64,000 nt of DNA from Bacteroidota bacterium (lineage in GTDB: Bacteria > Bacteroidota > Bacteroidia > Chitinophagales > Chitinophagaceae), in assembly GCA_020161535.1 (NCBI GenBank), contig JAIUNW010000001.1, forward strand, positions 434,001 to 498,000, in the 5' to 3' direction. Shown here piece by piece: positions 7,746 through 17,412 of the stretch. Under the pieces are notes generated by a model. It did not search any database. It had not been told where the DNA came from and saw only the letters and a list, made by a program, of their open reading frames with translations. The number at the start of each line of letters is the position of its first letter. Positions within the stretch are counted from its first letter, which is position 1. The position numbers and the translations under genes were made by a program.

Positions 7746-9890
7746 CTAATGTAGGAAGACCTCGTCAGTAAAGAACCAGCCTTTTTGTCCTTTACCCGGA
7801 TGCCAGTTGGGTATGCGCTGTACATTAACAACTTTTAATTCTATGCGAGTAAGAACGGTGGGTTTAAAGTTCAATTCATAGAGCCTTATATCGGCGGGTA
7901 CAATTTTACCCGGTTGTGTTGGGGTCAGTTTTGCCAATAGTTTCATGGGCCCTTTGTCTGCTCCCCACACTTCCATTTGCTGCGGCGGAAAAAGATAACT
8001 GTTATTGTCATCCAACACACTTACGGCTACCTGGTGCAGGGTGGTCGGCTGTTTGAAACTCATCGCCAAAAGCATGGGTGATTTTCGGAAACCTGTCCAC
8101 GGCGTAGCGCTAAACACCGTATTCCCTTTTTCGCCATCAAACAATCGCCCTACGCCCCTTTTTTGATACAATGAATCGGGCAGACTTTTGTACCAGGAAG
8201 AATCTGGCAACAGTCCTTTCAGGTAGAACTGTCTACTCACGGTGCTGCTGCCCAACCAACCTTTTTTAAAGGCGCGTAGTTTCAGGTTGGTTGACTGCTG
8301 CAACAAAACCGGTTTTTCGTACAAGGCGCTGGCGCTGCTATCCGGTTCGGAACCATCAAGGGTATAGCGCAACGCAGCGCCCTTGATATAATGTTTCATC
8401 GACACCGACATGCTGTCTTGAAACACCAGTTTGTCTGTTTCAATCACCGGGGCACTCAGGGTGAGCAATACCGTATCAGCATTGAAGCCATTCTCCCATT
8501 TGATGGCGGGTTGTGCTTTTGTCAGGGTTTCGAAATCAGCATTGTTGCCGCTGATATTCCAGCAATACACCTTTCGCAGTGCCGGTGCGCCGGCCAGGTT
8601 TTTTAAGCCGGTATAGGTCACCGCAGTACCGGAGAGCGACAATTGTTTCAATTGCGGCAGGGTCTTGATAGCGCTCAATGCGGCATCGGTAATTTTAGAT
8701 CCAGAGAGATGCAATTGTCGCAGGTTGCTGAAACCGGTAATGATTGGTATATCCGCATCAGTCACCGGCATATTGTCGAGATGCAAGGAAACCATTTGCG
8801 GGGCAATGGGCTGCAATTCTTTCAACGCGGCATTGTTGTATTGATTGGCGCCAAAAAAAGTCACATCCAGGGCAGGCGAATTGGCAGCAACAGGCGCTAC
8901 CAACCGGTAATGGCTATTGAGTTTATCAATGAGGGCGGCATCGGCGGGCGCAAACGTGTAGAGCTCGGGGCCACTGTTGTTGAATTTGCCGGCCGTGAGT
9001 ATGCGAAGACTATCGGTTTCGGGCAGGTCGGCCAGTTTGGTACTCGTATCTGCACCTGCCTTGATCCAGTAATACAAAATGGCCGTTTCTTCTGGCGTCA
9101 ATTGCGGCTTCGCCTTGGGCGGCATGTGTTTTTTATTATCCAACGGCAGGTGTACGCGCTGCAACAACAAACCGAGATCAGCGGCGGTACTGTCCCACAA
9201 AGCACCACTCTTGCCGCCTTTCAATATAGACGTGATATTATCCAGTATCAATTCGCCCTTGGCTTTGGAGGGATTGTGACAGCCCACACATTTCTCCACC
9301 AGGATGGGTTGAATCACATGGTCAAATAATTTCGCTTTCTCAAAAGGCACCATTTCTATTTCATCGTCGCTGGCAATGGGCGCTGTCAAAAAGTTTTCAC
9401 CATGGGTAATGATACCCCCTTCATGACCGGCTACCAGTAACACCAGCAATGAGAACAGCGACACCGTTGCTACCCGCCAACGCTGTTGACGCAACGGTAC
9501 CCGAAACAAATACCACAACAAAGTGAACAGTGCCAAACCAACACCCGACCATTTGTGCAAAGCAATTTCTGTGGCATCATAACCCGGTTCGCGCGATAGA
9601 AAGAAACCCATCAGCGCCGTGGTTACTGAAGTCAATGCCGCTAACAATAATATAGTATCACCAATGATATATGCACCAGTAGTATTAAACCATTTGAAGC
9701 TGATGGTAGTTTCCCAGATAACGGCAAGCAATACCAAAACCAGGGGAAAATGCAATAGCAACGGGTGCATCCTACCCGCCACCTGAAGCCAGGCGGGAAG
9801 AACCAGGAAGTCTTCCGTTATTAATAGGAATACCAGCAGACAGTTGGCTGCAAAACAAAGGTTGAACAGAATAGATTTTCCGACGCGCAT
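7746..9890 (-). CDS. Membrane cytochrome with leucine-rich repeats and chitobiase-like C-terminal domain
   Basis: A 714-residue multidomain protein. Residues 1-165 hold about five hydrophobic helices (MHPLLLHFPLVLVLLAVIWE resembles DUF2231-type membrane domains). Next is a planctomycete-type cytochrome c domain with haem motif CVGCH at 201-205 and the distal-ligand region HMPPKAKPQLT near 255. A run of leucine-rich repeat-like segments (for example LRQLHLSGSKITDAALSAI and LKQLSLSGTAVTYTGL) spans about 380-470. A chitobiase/hexosaminidase-like C-terminal beta domain (LRYTLDGSEPDSSASALY) and a discoidin-like ending follow. Its ATG shares one base with the stop of the upstream propeller gene (TAATG). 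Probably a membrane-anchored electron-transfer or binding protein of the DUF1549/DUF1501 module; the substrate is unknown. Confidence 0.88.
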   Translation of the reverse strand: MRVGKSILFNLCFAANCLLVFLLITEDFLVLPAWLQVAGRMHPLLLHFPLVLVLLAVIWETTISFKWFNTTGAYIIGDTILLLAALTSVTTALMGFFLSREPGYDATEIALHKWSGVGLALFTLLWYLFRVPLRQQRWRVATVSLFSLLVLLVAGHEGGIITHGENFLTAPIASDDEIEMVPFEKAKLFDHVIQPILVEKCVGCHNPSKAKGELILDNITSILKGGKSGALWDSTAADLGLLLQRVHLPLDNKKHMPPKAKPQLTPEETAILYYWIKAGADTSTKLADLPETDSLRILTAGKFNNSGPELYTFAPADAALIDKLNSHYRLVAPVAANSPALDVTFFGANQYNNAALKELQPIAPQMVSLHLDNMPVTDADIPIITGFSNLRQLHLSGSKITDAALSAIKTLPQLKQLSLSGTAVTYTGLKNLAGAPALRKVYCWNISGNNADFETLTKAQPAIKWENGFNADTVLLTLSAPVIETDKLVFQDSMSVSMKHYIKGAALRYTLDGSEPDSSASALYEKPVLLQQSTNLKLRAFKKGWLGSSTVSRQFYLKGLLPDSSWYKSLPDSLYQKRGVGRLFDGEKGNTVFSATPWTGFRKSPMLLAMSFKQPTTLHQVAVSVLDDNNSYLFPPQQMEVWGADKGPMKLLAKLTPTQPGKIVPADIRLYELNFKPTVLTRIELKVVNVQRIPNWHPGKGQKGWFFTDEVFLH

Positions 9891-10912
9891 TAATGTACAG
9901 GCGATAATTTATAGGGATAGAGCTGTTTCGAATTCCATTGCGCTACATAGATGCAATCGTCATCGTCGATACATACATCGTGCGGGTAGATAAAATTGGG
10001 TGTAGATTGTTCCATTTCCTGCAACTGACCATTGTTGTATACCGGTGCAGTACCACCGAGGTTCGATATTACTTTATTGTCTTTATCGAGTATGGTCACA
10101 AAACCGGAATTCTTCCATCGCCGGTTGTTTGATTGCAGCACAGCCGCGTAGAGATAATCACCTTTGATCACCGGCCGGCAAACCCAGGCGCCTGGCAGCG
10201 CGATGGTTTCAATATAGTTGCCGTCCATGTCGTAGCGCTTGAAGGCATTCTCCTGGCGCGATGTAACAATTAGCGTGGGCGCTGCGCCGCCACGGGTGTC
10301 GATGGTAACACCATGCGCGTTCAACAGGTTTGCTTTTTCGGTACCACGACCACCAAAACTTTTTATATACCGGCCCTTGCTGTCATAGTGGTGAATATAA
10401 TCTTTGCCATAACCATCGGCCACATAGATATCACCGGTAGCAGTTATGGTCGTTTCGGTTGGAATATATTCTTCTGCCTTGGTATAGAGACCGCTTTCTT
10501 TCGGATAATCCAACACCAGCAGTTCCTGTCCGTCCATGGTTGTTTTGATAACCTGGTGACGACTGTTATCGCAAATAAACAACACGTCGGTACCGTTCTC
10601 GTTAAACAGCGTTAGTCCATGTGCGCCGGGATAGGTCGTACCCCAGGTTTTCAGCACCTTTCCTTTTTTGCTGTAAATAATGACGTTGTTGTGGGTATCA
10701 TTTGTCAACAGCAAGATGCGTCCCTTGCTGTCTTGTACCATTTCATGGCAATCTTTTACAGGGTAGCGGGTTGCATCGGCCCGGCTCCATTGGGTATCGA
10801 GCCGGTAACGTTTGCCAGCCTGCCCGAGTATGGTTTCTTTGCTCATCAGCGGCGCACTTAAAATGGCGGCGGCTGACAAGGCGCTTTGTTTTACGAAATG
10901 CCGTCTTTGCAT
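9890..10912 (-). CDS. Tat-exported NHL/6-bladed beta-propeller protein
   Basis: A 340-residue protein with a Tat-like signal (MQRRHFVKQSALSAAAILSA) followed by NHL-type propeller repeats, recognisable as CHEMVQDSKGRILLLTND, GAHGLTLFNENGTDVLFICD, TTITATGDIYVADGYGKDYI, NLLNAHGVTIDTRGG and YPHDVCIDDDDCIYVAQW. Each blade ends in a short polar turn with Asp, as in peptidyl-glycine-lyase-like or SMP-30-like propellers. No catalytic His/metal triad was confirmed. Its start shares the A of TGATG with the stop of the DUF1501 gene, and its stop shares a base with the next ATG, so translation of the three genes is probably coupled. Likely periplasmic; role in the module unknown. Confidence 0.85.
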   Translation of the reverse strand: MQRRHFVKQSALSAAAILSAPLMSKETILGQAGKRYRLDTQWSRADATRYPVKDCHEMVQDSKGRILLLTNDTHNNVIIYSKKGKVLKTWGTTYPGAHGLTLFNENGTDVLFICDNSRHQVIKTTMDGQELLVLDYPKESGLYTKAEEYIPTETTITATGDIYVADGYGKDYIHHYDSKGRYIKSFGGRGTEKANLLNAHGVTIDTRGGAAPTLIVTSRQENAFKRYDMDGNYIETIALPGAWVCRPVIKGDYLYAAVLQSNNRRWKNSGFVTILDKDNKVISNLGGTAPVYNNGQLQEMEQSTPNFIYPHDVCIDDDDCIYVAQWNSKQLYPYKLSPVH

Positions 10913-12363
10913 CAGGTTTTAATTAAATCTTTTACCACATTGCCGGCCACATCAGTCAGTCGATAACGGCGACCCAGGTGTTTGAAAGTAAGTTCTTCGT
11001 GGTTGAAGCCCATCAGGTGTAATATGGTTGCGTGGAAATCGTGTACGTGTACCGGGTTGCTGACGATATTATACCCAAACTCATCGGTTTCGCCATATAC
11101 ACCGGGTTTCACACCGCCGCCGGCCATCCAAACTGTAAAGCAACGTGGATGGTGGTCGCGACCATAATTTTCTTTGGTGAGGGTGCCCTGGCAATAATTG
11201 GTTCGGCCAAATTCGCCACCCCAAATCACCAGTGTTTCATCCAATAAACCGCGCTGTTTCAAATCGGTGATCAGCGCGGCCGATGCCTGGTCGGTATCAA
11301 GACATTGCCCGCGGATCTCGCCCGGCAAATTGCCATGTCCATCCCAACCCTGGTGATAGAGTTGCACAAACCGAACCCCGGCCTCCGACAGTTTTCTGGC
11401 CAACAGGCAATTGGCTGCATAGGTACCTGGCGTGAGGCAATCTGCTCCATACATTTTGATGATCGACTCCGGCTCTTTGCTCAGGTCGGTCACTTCGGGC
11501 ACCGCCGTTTGCATTCGATACGCCATTTCATATTGCTGCACTTTGGCATTGATTTCGGGATCGCCAAATTTGTCGTAGTTCTGTTGGTTAAGCGACGCGA
11601 GGTTGTCGAGCATGGTGCGTCTATCCATGCCCGTTATGGCTTCCTGGTTGTTCAGGTACAACACCGGGTTGTCACCGCTGCTAAAGCGAACACCCTGGTG
11701 AACTGAATCAAGAAATCCGTTGGTCCACAGTTTCGAATACACCCCCTGCCCATTTCCTTTGCCCTTGCTCAACAATACACAAAAAGCCGGCAGGTTCTGG
11801 TTTTCACTGCCCAGGCCATAACTCAACCAGGCACCCATACTGGGTCGATTGCCAACCTGCGCACCGGTTTGAAAAAAGGTTAGCGCGGGATCGTGGTTGA
11901 TCGCCTCGGTAAACATGCTCTTGATAATACAAATATCATCTACTACCCCGGCTGTATGTGGCAACAACTCTGATATCCAGGCGCGCGACTGTCCATACTG
12001 TGAAAAATTAAAGTACGACCCTGCCAGTGGAAACTTCGTTTGGGTGGCAGTCATACCCGTAAGACGTTGGCCCATGCGAACAGAGGCCGGTAGGTCTTCA
12101 CCAAAGCGCTCCCTCAACACGGGTTTATAATCAAACAATTCCAATTGCGAAGGCGCGCCGTTTTGAAACAGATAAATAATTCTTTTGGCGCGTGGCGCAA
12201 ACTGCGGCAGTTTCTGCAACATGGCTTCTTCAGCGCTTTCGCCTTTAAAGAGGCCAGGTGCCAACAAAGAGCCAAGGGCAACGCTGCCCACACCCAAGCC
12301 CGCCGTGGTAAGAAATCGGCGGCGGTTCATATTGAGATGGAATTCCAGTTGTTCTTTTTCCAT
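10912..12363 (-). CDS. Tat-exported DUF1501 protein
   Basis: A 483-residue DUF1501 (PF07394) protein. A Tat motif lies a little inside (MNRRRFLTTAGLGVGSVALG, starting at residue 12). Family phrases follow: AKRIIYLFQNGAPSQLELFDYKP, ELLPHTAGVVDDICIIKSM, NHDPALTFFQTG, GNRPSMGAWLSYGLG, QLYHQGWDGHGNL, DETLVIWGGEFGRTNY and GRDHHPRCFTVWMAGGGVK. DUF1501 proteins belong to the alkaline-phosphatase-like/sulfatase superfamily and nearly always sit beside DUF1549/DUF1553 cytochromes, as here (2-bp gap upstream). The two ATGs at 12363 and 12330 are both possible; the second puts the Tat motif at the N terminus. Biochemical function of the family is undetermined. Confidence 0.93.
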   Translation of the reverse strand: MEKEQLEFHLNMNRRRFLTTAGLGVGSVALGSLLAPGLFKGESAEEAMLQKLPQFAPRAKRIIYLFQNGAPSQLELFDYKPVLRERFGEDLPASVRMGQRLTGMTATQTKFPLAGSYFNFSQYGQSRAWISELLPHTAGVVDDICIIKSMFTEAINHDPALTFFQTGAQVGNRPSMGAWLSYGLGSENQNLPAFCVLLSKGKGNGQGVYSKLWTNGFLDSVHQGVRFSSGDNPVLYLNNQEAITGMDRRTMLDNLASLNQQNYDKFGDPEINAKVQQYEMAYRMQTAVPEVTDLSKEPESIIKMYGADCLTPGTYAANCLLARKLSEAGVRFVQLYHQGWDGHGNLPGEIRGQCLDTDQASAALITDLKQRGLLDETLVIWGGEFGRTNYCQGTLTKENYGRDHHPRCFTVWMAGGGVKPGVYGETDEFGYNIVSNPVHVHDFHATILHLMGFNHEELTFKHLGRRYRLTDVAGNVVKDLIKT

Positions 12364-12365
12364 GT

Positions 12366-14681
12366 TTAGGATTTTACAATGGTTTCTTCCATATTATACA
12401 ATAGATTGATTGTTTTCATCAGTGCGGCAAAAGCCGGTTTGGGCAATTTGTCATCACCCGGGTATTCACCAACAGCCAGTGTTTTTTGCGCATCCAGGCT
12501 GCCTTTTTCAAAGGCCTGCAATTGCTGTTGGTAATAGTCTTGCACCAGCTTTTTTTCTTTTTCTGTCATCGGTCGACATAATATCTGCCGGAAGGCTTTG
12601 TCGAGGTTCGTATGTGCATCGGCGTTAGCTTCCAGCAATCGTTGTGCAAAAACACGCGAGGCCTCTAACACCGTGGGATCGTTCATCATGGCCAGGGCCT
12701 GTAAGGGCGTATTGGTGGGCAGTCGTTTCACTTCACACTGGTCGCGATTGCTAGCATCGAAGAGTATCATCGAAGGCGGTGGTGATGTCAATTTGATAAA
12801 GGTATAAATGCCGCGCCGATAGAGATCATCGCCTTTGTCTTGTATATAAGTTGCCAGCACCCCTCGGCCGGAGGTGGCCGACTCCCATAAGCCCTTGGGC
12901 TGGTAGGGTTTCACACTGGGGCCGCCTATTTCTTTCACCAGGAGTCCACTGGAAGCCAACACAAGATCGCGTATCGACTCGGCCGACAATCGCACCCGGG
13001 GTGCATGCGAATAGTAAGCATTGTCGGGATCGACATTTATTTTTTCTTTGGTCATCACCGCGCTTTGGCGATAAGTAGCACTCATCACCATCTGTTTCAC
13101 CAATCGCTTGATATTCCAGCCATGTTCCATGAAATCAACGGCCAGCCAATCGAGCAGTTCGGGATGCGTCGGCAGGTCGCCCTGCATACCGAAATCCCCC
13201 GCCGTTTTAACGATGCCTTTGCCGAAAATCTCCTGCCAAATTTGGTTTACAAAAACGCGGGCAGTGAGGGGATTCGACCGATCAACCGTCCACCGCGCAA
13301 GCCCCAGCCGGTTTTGCGGTAAGTCGGCACTATCGTATTTCATCACTGCTGGCAGGGCTGCTGGTCGCACGATATCCCCATGTTGGTCGTACACCCCCCG
13401 GTTTAATATATAGGTTTTGCGCAGGGTATCCAGGTCGCCCATCACCGAAACAAACATCCTGGCTGTGTCTTTGACGTTGATAAACTGTAAAGTATGCTGA
13501 ATATCTTCCTGTGTTAAAGTCAGTACGGGATTTTTAGCCGGCTTGGAAATGGATACATCGCCTTCATAACCATTTTCATTTAAATTGTTGAAAAAAGCGA
13601 AAAGCTGGAAATAATCCTTTTGCGATATGGGGTCGTATTTGTGATCGTGACATTGTGCACATTCAACGGTTAAGCCCAGTATGCCTTTACTATAGGTTTT
13701 TGTTTTATCCAATATGTATTCAACGCGGTATTCTTCGGGTATAACGCCGCCTTCTTCGGTGTATTTGTGGTTTCTAAAAAAGGCCGTGGCAAGAACTTGT
13801 TCCTTGGTAGCCTCCGGCAGCAGGTCGCCCGCAATCTGCCAGGTAAGAAACTGATCATAGGGCATGTTCTCGTTGTACGCATGAATCACCCAGTCGCGCC
13901 AGGCCCATTGCGTCCGAATATTATCATCCTGGTAACCATAGCTGTCGGCATACCGTGCCACATCCAGCCAATGCACCGCCATTTTCTCGCCATATTGTGG
14001 CGTAGCCAGTAAAGCATCTACCTGTTTTTCATAATTGGCGGCCGAAGGATCAGCGGCAAACTTGTCCATGGCGTCGAGGGTAGGCGGCAAACCGGTGAGG
14101 TCGAGCGTAACTCTTTTCAGCAAAGTGGCAGGATCAGCTTCTTCGTTGGGGCTGAGGCCTTTGTTCTGCAATTTCTGTAATACAAAATAATCGATCTCGT
14201 TTTTGGCCCATGTTGCATTTTCGGGCGTCGGCAGGGGCGCTTTTACGGGCGCGGTGAAAGCCCAGTGCCGTTCGTACTTGGCACCCTGCTCAATCCACTT
14301 TCTGATAAGGCCGGTTTCTGTTGCCGTCAGCAAACCCAAGTGTGATTCGGGCGTAGGCATTTGGTAGCCGGGATCGGTGGAAGTGATTCTTTTGTATAGT
14401 TCGGAAGAATCGGGAAACCCGGGAACAATCGCAAATGCACCCTTGGTTTCGCGAAGGGCGGCATACGCACCCTGGGGATTATCGAGTCGAAGCCCGGCCT
14501 CCTGGTGATTGGCATCAGGGCCATGGCATTTAAAGCATTTGTCAGAAAGTATGGGTCGAACATGGAAGTTATAGCTCACCTGTTCGGGCAATTTCTCCGA
14601 ATGGGCGGCGGGGTGCATACATGCGATGCCCATAACTACCAGGGCGACCAGAATGGCAACTACAATCGAATACCTTAGCAT
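12366..14681 (-). CDS. DUF1549/DUF1553 cytochrome (planctomycete-type PSCyt1-PSCyt2-PSD1)
   Basis: A large exported protein, 771 residues from the ATG at 14681; the frame is open to a TTG at 14711, but the ATG directly precedes the signal helix (LRYSIVVAILVALVVMGIAC). Domain order is PSCyt1 with haem motif CFKCH at 49-53 and the YQMPTPESHL distal region near 106, PSCyt2 (DUF1549) from about 160 with MAVHWLDVARYADSYGYQDD at 234-253 and a second haem-like motif CAQCHDHKYDPI at 341-352, and PSD1 (DUF1553) from about 470 with LARWTVDRSNPLTARVFVNQ and RLPTNTPLQALAMMNDP. First gene of the minus-strand run. The sequence TATCTTTA just upstream of the ATG resembles a -7 element. Probably a periplasmic redox protein in complex polysaccharide use; this is inference from context. 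Confidence 0.93.
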   Translation of the reverse strand: MLRYSIVVAILVALVVMGIACMHPAAHSEKLPEQVSYNFHVRPILSDKCFKCHGPDANHQEAGLRLDNPQGAYAALRETKGAFAIVPGFPDSSELYKRITSTDPGYQMPTPESHLGLLTATETGLIRKWIEQGAKYERHWAFTAPVKAPLPTPENATWAKNEIDYFVLQKLQNKGLSPNEEADPATLLKRVTLDLTGLPPTLDAMDKFAADPSAANYEKQVDALLATPQYGEKMAVHWLDVARYADSYGYQDDNIRTQWAWRDWVIHAYNENMPYDQFLTWQIAGDLLPEATKEQVLATAFFRNHKYTEEGGVIPEEYRVEYILDKTKTYSKGILGLTVECAQCHDHKYDPISQKDYFQLFAFFNNLNENGYEGDVSISKPAKNPVLTLTQEDIQHTLQFINVKDTARMFVSVMGDLDTLRKTYILNRGVYDQHGDIVRPAALPAVMKYDSADLPQNRLGLARWTVDRSNPLTARVFVNQIWQEIFGKGIVKTAGDFGMQGDLPTHPELLDWLAVDFMEHGWNIKRLVKQMVMSATYRQSAVMTKEKINVDPDNAYYSHAPRVRLSAESIRDLVLASSGLLVKEIGGPSVKPYQPKGLWESATSGRGVLATYIQDKGDDLYRRGIYTFIKLTSPPPSMILFDASNRDQCEVKRLPTNTPLQALAMMNDPTVLEASRVFAQRLLEANADAHTNLDKAFRQILCRPMTEKEKKLVQDYYQQQLQAFEKGSLDAQKTLAVGEYPGDDKLPKPAFAALMKTINLLYNMEETIVKS

Positions 14682-14826
14682 GGTCACTAAAGATAAAAAT
14701 AATAACGGCAACGCCTACAGGAGGTTAATACTCGCGCAAAAATTGATAAATTATGAGGAAAATAGTTCCCAGAGGCGGCTGCAGGCCGCTGGCATATTCT
14801 TTTTATTCATTGTTAAAACAGCTATT

Positions 14827-14949
14827 ATGAGAGACTGGCTTAGAACATTGATCGCAGGCTATGGCGCTTACAAATGGGGCGGTGGCTGCCTCGGCACCAT
14901 TGTGGTATTTTTTATTATTTATTGGCTACTGGGTTATGCCCATTGCTAA
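14827..14949 (+). CDS. Small membrane protein, 40 residues
   Basis: A 40-residue frame (MRDWLRTLIAGYGAYKWGGG at the N terminus) with one hydrophobic helix, about residues 21-38 (CLGTIVVFFIIYWLLGYA). The frame is open further upstream to 14626, but that part overlaps the divergent DUF1549 gene and is low in hydrophobic content. The compact design, amphipathic start, triple Gly and tryptophan-containing helix look like a real single-span protein. Similar short proteins occur in Bacteroidota by my recollection; no function is known. It lies alone between two larger genes. Confidence 0.5.
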   Translation: MRDWLRTLIAGYGAYKWGGGCLGTIVVFFIIYWLLGYAHC

Positions 14950-15001
14950 GGTATCTTAATACATTATTAATATAGTACGGTAGGAACAGCATTCATCTAT
15001 T

Positions 15002-16693
15002 TTGAAAAAAATCATTCTTATCATCGGTGCGCTTGTGCTGGTAGCTGCAGGCGTAGGCTACTGGTATTTTAAAAAATACCTGAAAAGTGCTGATTTTAGT
15101 CAATCGATGCGCGATCGGTTGACCGAATTGGTGCGCGACAAAAGCAATGGTCGTTACTCGATTAGCATTGGCGAGATTTATTTGAATCCCGATAAACAAT
15201 CGGCATCGGTTCGTGATATACGACTCCTGCCAGACACCACACTGATCACCACCGGCATGCTTTACAGCGTGCAATTGGATAACCTGCTCCTGAAACAGGT
15301 AGACATCGCCGCCTTGTTGGCCAATCAATCGGTTAACCTGGGTAATATCACAGTGGCCGGAGGCAAAATCGATATCAGTAACCTGGGTAAACCTATCGCT
15401 ACCACCCAGGATACTACCCAAAAAGCGGGCGTGAAAGAAAACAAACACAAACTATTTACATCGCTCCAGCAATCGCCGCTCACTGGTATACAAATCGATT
15501 CTTTACAACTCGACCAGGTAGAACTGGTGTACCACAATCACAATAAGAAAACCCAATCGATTAAAAACATGCACATCGACCTGATCGGTTTGGCCATCGA
15601 TTCCAGCGCCATGGTCGATACCAGCAGGGTTTTGTTTTCAAAAGCGGTGACGATCGCAATTGATAGTATTAATGTGCCGGTATCGAACGACAAATACCGC
15701 CTGAAGGCCGATAAGTTATTGCTGAGCATGGGCGAAAAAAACATGGCCCTGGTGAAGAACCTCGCCTTACAGTCGATACCGGTGCGATCGATGGAAGCAG
15801 CCGCCGCAGCCACCGGCATCCAGAAAGATGTGTACGACCTGAAGTTGAAAGAAATTACTGCCAACGGCTTCGACTACACAGCGCTGTTAGAAGACAGCAC
15901 CATCATTGCTACTTCTGTTTTATTGAGCGAACCAAGTTTGTCGGTTTTTAATGATAAAACGAATCCGCCCGCAACAGAGAGCAAGCTGGGAAAATACCCG
16001 CATCAACTCCTCCGCAAACTGCCTTATAAAACTGATATCGGAACAGTGCTGATAGAAAATGGATCTGTGCTGTACCAGGAAAAAAATGAAAAGGGGGATG
16101 GCATTGGTAAGGTTGTTTTTACGCGCATCAATGGCAAATTAGGACCGTTGCTGGATGACGGTGTACAACCGCAACCCCTGAGAGCGAATTTTGAAGCCTG
16201 GTTCATGGACAAGGCGAAAACAACGGTGCAATTTGATTTTCCGGTTTCCAACGATGGGCAGTTCATCGTTAGCGCACGCTTCTCCCCTTTTGCAGCCAGT
16301 ATACTCAATGCAGCAACCCTGCCCCTGGGCAATACAAAAATTGCTTCGGGCGATATCCGTCGACTGGATTTTACGGTGAAAGGAAACAACAATGCCGCGC
16401 GTGCATCAACCACCCTGACCTATACCAACCTGAAAATTGAAGTCATGAAAGGTGACCAGGCATCCGGTTTCCAAAAACGCGGACTGCTAACAGCCATTGC
16501 CAATAATTTTGTGCTTACCAATACCAACCTGCCGGGCGATAAACACAAAGACCAAACCAGCGCCACTTACCGGCGGGTGCTCAGTAAGTCGTTCTTCAAT
16601 TTGGTGTGGAAATCTGTTTTTTATGCCGTGAAAGAGAATGTGGGTGTGGGATTGATGGGAAAAGACAAAGAACGGGCCGTGATCCACCAATAA
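15002..16693 (+). CDS. AsmA/DUF748-like membrane-anchored protein
   Basis: A 563-residue protein with one N-terminal transmembrane helix (KKIILIIGALVLVAAGVGYWYF) and a long beta-rich periplasmic part (phrases such as YSISIGEIYLNPDKQSASVRDIRLL, SVQLDNLLLKQVDIAALLANQ, VAGGKIDISNLGKP), which is the pattern of AsmA-like/DUF748 envelope proteins thought to move lipids or assist outer membrane assembly. No ATG exists between the upstream in-frame TAG (14981) and the conserved start, so translation must begin at the TTG at 15002. A TATTTTG box overlaps this TTG. Homology is judged from pattern only, so the family name is tentative; the membrane anchor and beta-rich body are seen directly. Confidence 0.75.
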   Translation: MKKIILIIGALVLVAAGVGYWYFKKYLKSADFSQSMRDRLTELVRDKSNGRYSISIGEIYLNPDKQSASVRDIRLLPDTTLITTGMLYSVQLDNLLLKQVDIAALLANQSVNLGNITVAGGKIDISNLGKPIATTQDTTQKAGVKENKHKLFTSLQQSPLTGIQIDSLQLDQVELVYHNHNKKTQSIKNMHIDLIGLAIDSSAMVDTSRVLFSKAVTIAIDSINVPVSNDKYRLKADKLLLSMGEKNMALVKNLALQSIPVRSMEAAAAATGIQKDVYDLKLKEITANGFDYTALLEDSTIIATSVLLSEPSLSVFNDKTNPPATESKLGKYPHQLLRKLPYKTDIGTVLIENGSVLYQEKNEKGDGIGKVVFTRINGKLGPLLDDGVQPQPLRANFEAWFMDKAKTTVQFDFPVSNDGQFIVSARFSPFAASILNAATLPLGNTKIASGDIRRLDFTVKGNNNAARASTTLTYTNLKIEVMKGDQASGFQKRGLLTAIANNFVLTNTNLPGDKHKDQTSATYRRVLSKSFFNLVWKSVFYAVKENVGVGLMGKDKERAVIHQ

Positions 16694-16723
16694 CCAGTAC
16701 AAAATTATTGTACCTTGGCGGCC

Positions 16724-17407
16724 ATGTTTTCAAGCGATGATATCAAGAAGAAGCTCGGCTATGCGGCAGCCGACTATGTACAGAATGGCATGACGATTGG
16801 CGCCGGAACGGGAACCACCGCTTATTGGTTTTTGCAGGCCTTGGCCGCCAGGATTAAAGACGGGCTCGAAGTAGTTGCTGTTCCTACCTCCGCGCAAACG
16901 GCCAGGGTATTACGCGAGCAAGGTGTGCCCTTGAAAGACCTGAATGAAGTAGATAGTATTGACCTGGTCATTGATGGGGCTGATGAAATCGACCCTGCTT
17001 TCAACCTGATCAAAGGCGGAGGCGCGGCACACTTGCAAGAAAAAATGGTAGCGGCGGCCGCCAAAAAAATGTTGGTGTTGGCCGATGAATCGAAACTGGT
17101 GGCAGTATTGGGAAAGTTTCCCTTACCGGTAGAAGTGATCCCCTATGGCTATCGACAGGTGGCCAAAAAAATCAGGGAAAAATACGGCATTGAAACCATA
17201 TTGCGGTTAAGAGACGGCAAGCCCTTGATCACCGATCATGGACACAATATACTTGATTGTCATTTTCAAAAAATTGAACACCTGCATGCGGTACATGCCT
17301 GGTTGAACCAGGTACCCGGCGTGGTCGACAACGGACTTTTTCTCGGGTATGCAACTGCTACCTTGATCGGTTATAAAGACGGTGCTTTGGTCTATACGGA
17401 AAAATAA
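16724..17407 (+). CDS. rpiA: Ribose-5-phosphate isomerase A
   Basis: A 227-residue cytoplasmic enzyme interconverting ribose 5-phosphate and ribulose 5-phosphate in the pentose phosphate pathway. RpiA motifs are complete: GAGTGTTA at 26-33 (phosphate loop), DGADEID at 84-90 (catalytic Asp), KGGGAAHLQEK at 97-107 (catalytic Glu/Lys) and the C-terminal NGLFLGYATATLIG. The ATG at 16724 is preferred to a TTG nine bases earlier. A promoter-like TACCTTG lies only 6 bp before the ATG, so the message may be almost leaderless. The GH43 gene begins 5 bp after the stop, suggesting cotranscription. Confidence 0.96.
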   Translation: MFSSDDIKKKLGYAAADYVQNGMTIGAGTGTTAYWFLQALAARIKDGLEVVAVPTSAQTARVLREQGVPLKDLNEVDSIDLVIDGADEIDPAFNLIKGGGAAHLQEKMVAAAAKKMLVLADESKLVAVLGKFPLPVEVIPYGYRQVAKKIREKYGIETILRLRDGKPLITDHGHNILDCHFQKIEHLHAVHAWLNQVPGVVDNGLFLGYATATLIGYKDGALVYTEK

Positions 17408-17412
17408 TTCGC

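Noticed and set aside
8643..9329. 228-codon plus-strand frame
   Set aside because: It is a shadow of the cytochrome/leucine-rich repeat gene on the opposite strand.
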